Assembly: GCA_015680685.1 (NCBI GenBank)
Contig: MNCI01004101.1
Coordinates: 80,316-142,315, forward strand
From: Gnetum montanum
Taxonomy: Eukaryota > Streptophyta > Gnetopsida > Gnetales > Gnetaceae
Direction: 5' to 3'
Length of the DNA stretch: 62,000 nucleotides
Made by a program: the position numbers and the translations under genes. Positions 55,405-62,000 of the stretch are shown in pieces. The notes beneath the pieces are model-generated. The model was given only the letters and a program-made list of their open reading frames with translations, did no database searches and was not told the origin of the DNA. Every line of letters begins with the position of its first letter. The stretch's first letter is position 1.

Positions 55405-56940
55405 TGGCGACCATTTGGGACGCTACCACCAACCAGTGTCCTCGAACAGGATTTAGGTGCTTACTGGTCTCTGGCAACACCAAGGCCTAGATACCTCCAA
55501 ATAGACTCAGTAGTTAATGTGACTATGTGTGTATGTTGTCGCGGTGTGTAGTTGCGTTGTGCGTAAACTACAAATGACTTATCAATAAGAGATTCAGCCA
55601 ACTTTGCCAAGTACTGTGAGTTTTTAAGAGTTCCTATTTTGTTCAGTTACCTAGTCTACAAGGTCCTTATAATACCTACTTGTAACAAATAAAATTTTGT
55701 ACAAACATTTGAGCACAACTCTACGAATCTACTTCTAATTTTCCCCAGAGAAAGAGATAGTTCCACAAGAAAACTAGAAATAGAGCAAGATTCGATGGAA
55801 ATAGAAAGAAAAGAAAGCAGATTTGTGTAGACCTCAAATACTTGTACAAGGTAAAATGACACGAGTAAACACTTCGCAATAAAGCTATCCCAAATTCAAT
55901 AACTACGAATTGTTCAAAGTTCCAAGGCTCAAATAAGCAATTTCTTCAAGACAATCTCACTATGCTACCGAAACATTTTCTGCGTAAACTATCATGTACG
56001 AGACTCTATTTTGGCTAGATAACAGATGTCAACAATTTCATTCAACAGAACCTTCAAAATACTTGACAATTTCTAATTGAGATACCATGGAGATTCACTT
56101 TAAAGATAAAAAGAAGCTATTCTAGTCCCATCAAAATACCAAATATTTTCTGAACCCTCTTGACTATTGAATCGTTCAACAACATGACTACAAATAGAGG
56201 CTCTCTTAGAACGATCTCAAGAGCAGTTCTTATACGTTGCACAATAACCAAATTCACTACTAAAATGATCTTCAGGCTTTTAAGCACAAGCACTTCTATG
56301 GAAAAATTTTAATAGAAATTTTCTATCGGGCAACAAGAACAATAAGAGCAATATAAAAATCCCAAAATTACTTGCCAATGATGATACTATCTAAACCACT
56401 AGCTAAACAATTTAAAAAAAATAAAAAATAAAAAACATAACTCATAGGACCATGACAAAGAGGCTGAAATATTTCCTTTAGCAAGTCTTCTTACAAGCAA
56501 TCTTTCACACTTTTTTCTTTACAAATTCTCTTCTCCCTAGACTCAAAGTGCGTCTCCAAGTGAGAGCCCAAGTGCTAGCTAGTAGCCTTCCAAAATGTGT
56601 TGTATTGCCCCCTTGACCCCTGAAGCCTTTTTATAGGGTTCAAAGGTAGGTAGGTAAGTTAAAAAATATCTTGGGTGGTTATAACTACCATAGAGATAAA
56701 AAAGTTGCGGGTGACAAGTATCCTATTTAGTTGTCAAGTGTCCTCATTCAGTTGCCAAGTGGTCACCATGGAGATAAAAAAGTTGTAGTTGACAAGTGTT
56801 CCATTTAGTTGACAAGTGGCCCATTTAGTTGACAAGTGGCCATTATGGAGATAAAGAGGTTGTAGTTGACACGTGGCCTTTCTATAAAAGCTATGGTGGC
56901 CAAGTGTCGTATTGTTGAATACACATCCCATGCATATATT
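55405..56940 (-). repeat. Family C LTR-like repeat, minus-strand copy 1
   Basis: Minus-strand counterpart of 1,230-2,460. TATA box CTATAAAAAGG at 56,636-56,626, then TCACTTGGAGACGCACTTTG and a long non-coding transcribed-like part down to 55,405. Upstream of the TATA box, 56,700-56,920 holds several copies of GTTGACAAGTGGCC-type words at 20-60 bp spacing, a U3-like array. The segment from 55,874 upward is repeated at 58,924. Confidence 0.55.
56700..56920. repeat. GTTGACAAGTGGCC short repeats
   Basis: TTTAGTTGACAAGTGGCC and variants occur about seven times, mixed with CATGGAGATAAAAAAGTTG at 56,767 and 56,844. A shorter version is at 59,650-59,800. Confidence 0.7.
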
Positions 56941-57249
56941 TAAAAAAAATTAATTATTATTTTGATCCTAATAGTAATAGTAACAATGGAATTGAGGCAT
57001 ACATGGATGGATAAATATATACGAATGTAGGTACAGCCAAATGCATAACTGGAGTTGCAATGCCATGTTTTTGGCACAAGGTGGATGTCATGTGAAGTGC
57101 TCCTGGATGAACACATCGGTGACTTTTGGCTTACCCAACATGTGGTCCAATCGTTGGTCCACTGTTTGGCACTGTCGTCTTTGCTAGGTACATTGCATAG
57201 TTGTAGTGTCTCAGCATTCTAGCGTATTTCTCTACAAAAATACCTCGTA

Positions 57250-57549
57250 ATGCAGAAATATGAATTTCTTCTGTTTCTGCTCGTATTTCTCAAGGAACTC
57301 CTGGTCGCGGCAGAGCCTCGGTCACCCATGACATTTGGCCTGAGAACCCAAACAAAGGACTTCTTGCTCTACATCAAACCCATTGTGAATTCCTATAGTA
57401 GCTCTTTTCTACATCGAGAAAAGCTCCCGAACGATATGTATACTACTGATTCTTTTGGCTTCAAGTCAAGCCAAGCTGAAAGATCGAACTATGTTAACAG
57501 CCTCGTTTTGCAACTAAATTTTATTTTTTCTGTGGATTGTGCTGGATAA
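57250..57549 (+). CDS. Unidentified open frame, unit 1
   Basis: Open for 99 codons from ATG 57,250 with a hydrophobic start (YEFLLFLLVFLKELLVAAEP), then FGLRTQTKDFLLYIKPIVNS, HREKLPNDMYTTDS and FKSSQAERSNYVNSLVLQLN. The counterpart in unit 2 also lacks stops over about 65 codons. I recognise no domain. It lies about 130 bp upstream of the SECRET AGENT-like frame and may be an upstream exon or leader of the same captured gene. The hydrophobic start is not conserved with an ATG in unit 2, so a signal peptide is unsupported. Confidence 0.35.
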   Translation: MQKYEFLLFLLVFLKELLVAAEPRSPMTFGLRTQTKDFLLYIKPIVNSYSSSFLHREKLPNDMYTTDSFGFKSSQAERSNYVNSLVLQLNFIFSVDCAG

Positions 57550-57677
57550 TCTATTCTATCCATGAATTATTTGGGTAGCAGGGGTCCCACAGAGATAAAG
57601 GGTATGCCTAATTCCTTTTAATTTTGGATGTTTATCTGTGTGACGTTCTGTGGTTTGCGTCAATTAGAGCCACAGAA

Positions 57678-58018
57678 ATGCTGCAAGCATTCAACAACAG
57701 CAATGCTGCGAGGTTTTTTCAGGTCCTTAACTAGGGACAAGGCCTTTAGCTTGTGATAGCTCTTGACCTAATTTAGCTTCGGTAGCAGCATCTTCATGAT
57801 CGCATGAATTTTTCTCCCAATGCTGAGCCAAATCAGGAGTAGAATCATCAACTTTCGGTAGCCGGTGACACAAAAGATGATGTGCTATTATCACTTACAC
57901 ACCAAGAGTACCAAGCTAGAAATTTCAATAGAGCATTGGAACATTGCAATGCTGTATATGACAAGAACCCATGGCGAACTGATAATCTTCTTCTCTTAGG
58001 ACTACGAATGTTAGGTGT
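57678..58018 (+). pseudogene. SECRET AGENT-like O-GlcNAc transferase N-terminal TPR fragment, unit 1
   Basis: One frame from ATG 57,678 (MLQAFNNSNAARFFQV) through DRMNFSPNAEPNQE, HQLSVAGDTKDDVLLSLTHQ and a TPR half-repeat EYQARNFNRALEHCNAVYDK, ending WRTDNLLLLG near 58,000. The last part is the signature of plant SECRET AGENT (O-linked GlcNAc transferase), where xNP.RTDNLLLLGA starts the second TPR. Only the very N-terminus is present of a protein of nearly 1,000 residues. Five in-frame TAG stops; unit 2 has CAG or CAA at three of them. A GTAAGT donor-like string follows at about 58,017. No catalytic region is in the window, so this is a pseudogene fragment. Confidence 0.65.
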
Positions 58019-60190
58019 AAGTGTAGATGTAGTGTCAGCTGCCCTTCCAATGGCCCTGGGTCATAGACATGCAACTCAGAAATCTAAATTGGTGTACACT
58101 GTAGTTTTAAGTTTGTTCTTTTTGTAGATGCAGGTTTCTAGCCATGTCTGTGCATAAGAGAAGAACACCAAAGAATTCCTCCAGAAACGTGTCACACTTG
58201 TTGTTCACGCCGCCACAGTGTCGATCTCAGAACACTGCGAAGACCATGGCGAACCTCATAACGCAAGTACTATCAATGTCTTTTGGGCTACAAAATTAGG
58301 TTGGGCTTTGGGAAAATCACCTCAGTCATAGCATTCCCCTTTTATGAACCCGTTCTCCCAAGCAGCAACCCTGAGGCAATGTTAGGTTAGACCTCGATCC
58401 AAAACTCTTCAAGGACTACATAGTTACATAGGTCGGCATAGAAAAAAATACACAGTTCCAGACAAATCAAAATCCAAGGCTAGTTTACTAAATGGATGAT
58501 CCCAAATCTGCATCCGTATGAAGTAGTACCTCATCATAAAAATATGCCACCAGTGTGCGTTCAACGGTCAGCTACTGGCTGAAAAACTGTCTTCCTTTAT
58601 CTGCTGCTGCTGAGAGAGTTTTGGTTTGGTGGAGTATTTTATTTTTATTTTTATTTTTAAATAGAGGTGGATTCAAAAGAATTCGATGCTGATCCATAAT
58701 AACCCATGTTATTGTAGTTGGCATATTTAATATCTTAAATTAACAAGAAATATAGAAATGGTGGAAAAACTGAGCGATGCCAACCAAGATCACTGCTTTT
58801 GAATAATTTAATGGTCAACTTAATCAATCTGAAGTCCAACGTTGCCCAGACATACTACACAGTCCACCTCTATAGATACCATCTTTGCCCTTTACTATTG
58901 CATAGTTGATTTCAAGCTGCTAATTCACAATAAAGCTATCCCAAATTCAATAACTATGAATTGTTCAATGTTCCAAGGCTGAAATAAGCAATTTCTTCAA
59001 GACAATCCCACTATGCTACCTAAATGTTTGCTCTGTAAACTATCACGTACGAGACTCTATTTTGGCTAGATAACAAATGTCAACAATTGCATTCAATAGA
59101 ACCTTCAAAAGACTTGACAATTTCTGATTGAAATATCACAGAGATTCACTTTAAAGATAAAAATAAGCTATTCTAGTCCCATCAAAATACCAAATATTTT
59201 CTGAACCCTCTTGACTATTGAATCATTCAACGACATGACTACAAGCAGAGGCTCTCTTACAACAATATCAACAGAAATTCTTATCCATTGCACAATAACC
59301 AAATTCACTACTAAAATGCTCTCAAGGCTTTTAAACACAATCTCTTCTATGGAAAAATTTTAATAGAAGTTTTCTATCAGGCAACAAGAACAATAAGAGA
59401 AATCTAAAAATCCCAAAATTACTTGCCAAGGATGATACTATCTAAACCACTAGCTAAACAATTTAAACAAAATAAAAAATAAACAACATAACTCATAGGA
59501 CCATGACAAAGAGGCTGAAATCTTTCCTTTAGAAAGTCATCTTACAAGCAATCTTTCACACGTTTTTCTTTACAAATTCTCTTCTCCCAAGACTCAAAGT
59601 GCATCTCCAAGTGAGAGCCCAAGTGCTAGCTAGTAGCCTTCCAAACAAGTGTTCTATTTAGTTTCCAAGTGTCTTCATTCAGTTTCCAAGTGGTCATCAT
59701 GGAGATAAAAAAGTTGTAGTTGACAAGTGACCATTGTGGAGATAAAGAGGTTGTAGTTGACAAGTGGCCTTTGTATAAAAGCTATGGTGGACAAGTGTCC
59801 TATTGTTGAATACACATCCCATGCATATATTTAAAAAAAATTAATTATTATTTTTATCCTAACAGTAATAGTACAATGGAATTGAGGCATACATGGATGG
59901 ATAAATATATACATATGTAGGTACAGCCAAATGCATAACTGGAGTTGCAACGCCATGTTTTCGGCACAAGGTGGATGTCATGTGAAGCACTCCTGGATGA
60001 ACACATCGGTGACTTTTGGCTTACCCAACACATGGTCCAATCATTGGTCCACTTTTTGGCACTGTCGTCTCTGCTAGGTACATTGCATAGTTGTAGTGTC
60101 TCAGCATGCTAGCGTATTTCTCTACAAAAATACATCGTAATTCAGAAATATGAATTTCTTCTATTTCCTCTCGTATTTCTCAAGGCACTC

Positions 60191-60403
60191 TTGGTCGCGA
60201 TGGAGCCCCGGTCACCCATGACATCTGGCCTGAGAACCCAAACAAAGGACTGCTTGCTCTACATCAAACCCATTGTGAATTCCTATAGTAGCTCTTTGCT
60301 ACATCGAGAAAAGCTTCCGAACGATATGTATACTACTGATTCTTTGGGCTTCAAGTCAAGCCAAGCTGAAAGATTGAACTATGTTAACAAGCTCATTTTG
60401 TAG
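60191..60403 (+). CDS. Unidentified open frame, unit 2
   Basis: Counterpart of 57,250-57,549: SGLRTQTKDCLLYIKPIVNS, HREKLPNDMYTTDS, FKSSQAERLNYVNKLIL, then a stop. It carries several replacement changes relative to unit 1, which argues against strong selection since duplication. Confidence 0.35.
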   Translation: MVAMEPRSPMTSGLRTQTKDCLLYIKPIVNSYSSSLLHREKLPNDMYTTDSLGFKSSQAERLNYVNKLIL

Positions 60404-60567
60404 CTAAATTTTATTTCTTCCATGGATTGTATGGGATAATCTATTCTATCCATGAATTCTTCGAGTAGCAGGGGTCCCACAGAAATAAAGGGTATGCCTA
60501 ATTCCTTTTCATTTTGGATGTTTATCTGCATGATGTTTTGTGGTTTGCGTCAATTGGAGCCACAGAA

Positions 60568-60898
60568 ATGCTGCAAGTCTTCAACAATAGCAATGTTGTG
60601 AGGCTGTTTTAGGTCCTCAACTAAGGACAGGGCTTTTAGCTTGTGATAGCTCTCGACCTAATTCAGCTTCGGCAATAGCATCTTCATGATCACATGCATT
60701 TTTCTCCCAATGCTGGGCTTCATCAAGAGCAGAATCATCAGCTTTCGGTAGCCGACAACACAAAAGATGATGCACTATTATCACTTGCACACCAAGAGTA
60801 CCAAGCTGGAAATTTCAATAGAGCATTGGAACATTGCAATGTTGTATATGACAAGAACCCATGGTGGACTGATAATCTTCTTCTCTTAGGACTGTGAA
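60568..60898 (+). pseudogene. SECRET AGENT-like TPR fragment, unit 2
   Basis: Same frame as unit 1: MLQVFNNSNVVRLF, LVIALDLIQLRQ, HFSPNAGLHQEQNHQLSVAD, DDALLSLAHQEYQAGNFNRA and WWTDNLLLLG, then a TGA at 60,896. It retains Gln codons at places where unit 1 has TAG, but has its own TAG/TAA stops (LF-stop, LN-stop, F-stop, RQ-stop). Confidence 0.65.
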
Positions 60899-61813
60899 TG
60901 TTAGGTGTAAGTGTAGATGTAGTTTCAGCTGCCCTTCCGACGGCCATGGCTCATAAACACACAACTCAAAAACTTGAATTGGTCTACACTACAGTTTTGC
61001 ATTCATTTTTTTTGTAAATGTAGGTTTTTGGCCATGTCTATGCAGAAGAGAAGAACATCAAAGAATTCCTCAAGAAACGTGTCGCACTTGTTGTTCATGT
61101 TGTTGTGGTGTCCATCTCGGAACACTGCGAAGATCATGGTGAACCTCATAACATGGGTATAATAAATGTCTTTTTTGCTATAGAATTAGGTTGGGCTTTG
61201 GGGGACTCACCTCAGTCATAGCATTCCCCTTTTATAAATGCATTCTCCCAGGCAGTAACCCCAGGGCAATGTTAGGTCAAACCTCGATCCAAAACTCTTC
61301 AGGGACTACATAGTTACATAGGTTAGCGTAGAGCAAAATACGCAGTTCCAGAAGGATCAAAATCCAAGGCTATTTTACTAAATGGATGATTCCAAATCTG
61401 CATCCGTATGAAGCAGCACCTCATCATAAAAAACCTGCCACCAGCGTGCATTCAATGGTTGGCTCCTGGCTGAAAAATTAGCTTCCTTTATCTACTGCTG
61501 TTGAGAGAGTTTTGGTTTGGCAGAGTATTTTATTTTTATTTTTATTTTTAAATAGAGGTGGATTCAAAAGAATTCGATACCGATCCATAATAATCCATGT
61601 TATTGCAGTTGGCATATTTAATATCTTAAATTAACAAGAAATCTAGAAATGGTGGAAAAACCTAGCGATGCCAACCAAGATCATTGCTTTTGAATATTTT
61701 AATGGTCAACTTAATCAATCTAAATTCCAACGTTACCCAAACATACTACACAGTCCACCTCTGTAGATACCATCTTTTCCCTTTGCTATTGCAGAGTTGA
61801 TTTCAAGCTGCTA

Positions 61814-62000
61814 CTTTCAAGCATCCAGCTTCATTTCTACCTCATCCGTTCATGCATAGAGTATCTTTGGATTTCATTTTTAAAAACCGTTAATCAATTT
61901 TTTCATGTCAACCTGTTCCATGAAATGGCCAAAATGTGCCAACACTAGTGTAATAGCATAGTGGGCCTACCAGCGTAGCGACTATAGTGGCATAGCATGA
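61814..62000. other. Unassigned right edge
   Basis: No gene seen. The last 50 bases (TAGCATAGTGGGCC, CAGCGTAGCGACTATAG, GGCATAGCATG) use the same word set as the 55,105-55,400 block, so another copy of that repeat probably begins here. Confidence 0.4.

Larger units (their letters stand above)
55874..58922. repeat. 3-kb tandem duplication, unit 1
   Basis: Runs from TTCGCAATAAAGC to CAAGCTGCTA and is followed at once by unit 2 (TTCACAATAAAGC). Order inside: family C part, U3-like repeats, an unidentified frame, the SECRET AGENT-like fragment and a T-rich run (TTTTATTTTTATTTTTA near 58,636). Identity between units is about 90% by eye. Confidence 0.85.
58924..61813. repeat. 3-kb tandem duplication, unit 2
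   Basis: Second unit, 2,890 bp. Relative to unit 1 it has lost about 127 bp (between CTTCCAAA at 59,646 and AAGTGTTCTATTTAG), which includes the family C TATA box. It ends at CAAGCTGCTA, 61,813. Confidence 0.85.

Noticed and set aside
57250-57310. Signal peptide on the unit 1 open frame
   Set aside because: The hydrophobic start has no ATG at the same place in unit 2, and no family is recognised, so secretion is unsupported.
1-62000. tRNA, rRNA or other structured RNA genes
   Set aside because: I looked for tRNA-like cloverleaf and conserved rRNA stretches and saw none; only primer-site complements to tRNA-Asp are present.

Overview
This window is nuclear DNA from a plant with a large, repeat-laden genome. 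It is AT-rich and contains no intact cellular gene that I can recognise. Almost all of it is decayed, mutually nested Ty3/gypsy LTR retrotransposon sequence of the Athila/Tat branch. Long ageing elements, conserved plant GT-AG introns and a SECRET AGENT-like TPR fragment point to a seed plant. A conifer or other gymnosperm is my best guess, but this is inference.

Two retrotransposon families dominate. Family A is Athila-like: it has a PBS matching plant tRNA-Asp and LTRs bounded by TGATGAG/CTCATCA. There are five copies: A0 (window start, gag stub), A1 (7,234-13,550, plus), A2 (39,677-44,375, minus, crossed by an N gap), A3 (28,698-35,231, plus, with gag, PR, RT, RNase H and part of IN) and A4 (26,601-28,697, plus). 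A1 and A2 lack RT, RNase H and IN and share the same junction after the protease, so they look like an established gag-protease-only subfamily. Family T is Tat/Ogre-like: a gag-protease frame, then an untranslated spacer, then RT, RNase H, a second RNase H and IN. Its copies are T1 (minus, 19,555 down to 4,989, interrupted by A1), T2 (minus, IN end to 3' LTR, 39,500 to 35,232), T3 (plus, LTR-gag-PR, 20,046-26,600), T4 (plus, 39,505-50,000, interrupted by A2) and a protease fragment T5 (50,385-51,059).

The nesting order can be read directly: A3 sits in the gag of A4, the T2 LTR sits in the integrase of A3, A1 sits in the RNase H of T1, and A2 sits in the RT of T4 with a 5-bp target duplication. 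Several LTRs and spacers carry their own tandem arrays: an exact 75-bp array, a roughly 195-bp array with hairpins, and a 191-bp array with 22-bp subrepeats.

The right quarter differs. At 54,963-51,370 (minus) there is a decayed multi-exon gene that I cannot identify. Removing three short GT-AG introns reconnects its reading frame. From 55,874 to 61,813 a 3-kb block is tandemly duplicated. Each unit holds part of a TATA-bearing LTR-like repeat (family C, also present at 1,230-2,460 on the opposite strand), an unidentified open frame of about 65-100 codons, and a pseudogene fragment of the N-terminal TPR region of a SECRET AGENT-type O-GlcNAc transferase. In these fragments stop codons in one copy are CAG or CAA in the other.

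The best candidates for something undescribed are the gag-protease-only family A elements with a conserved, apparently spliced short reading frame where RT-IN should be, and the intron-containing unknown gene. All coordinates of domains within decayed elements are approximate. Alignments were made by eye, with no database search.
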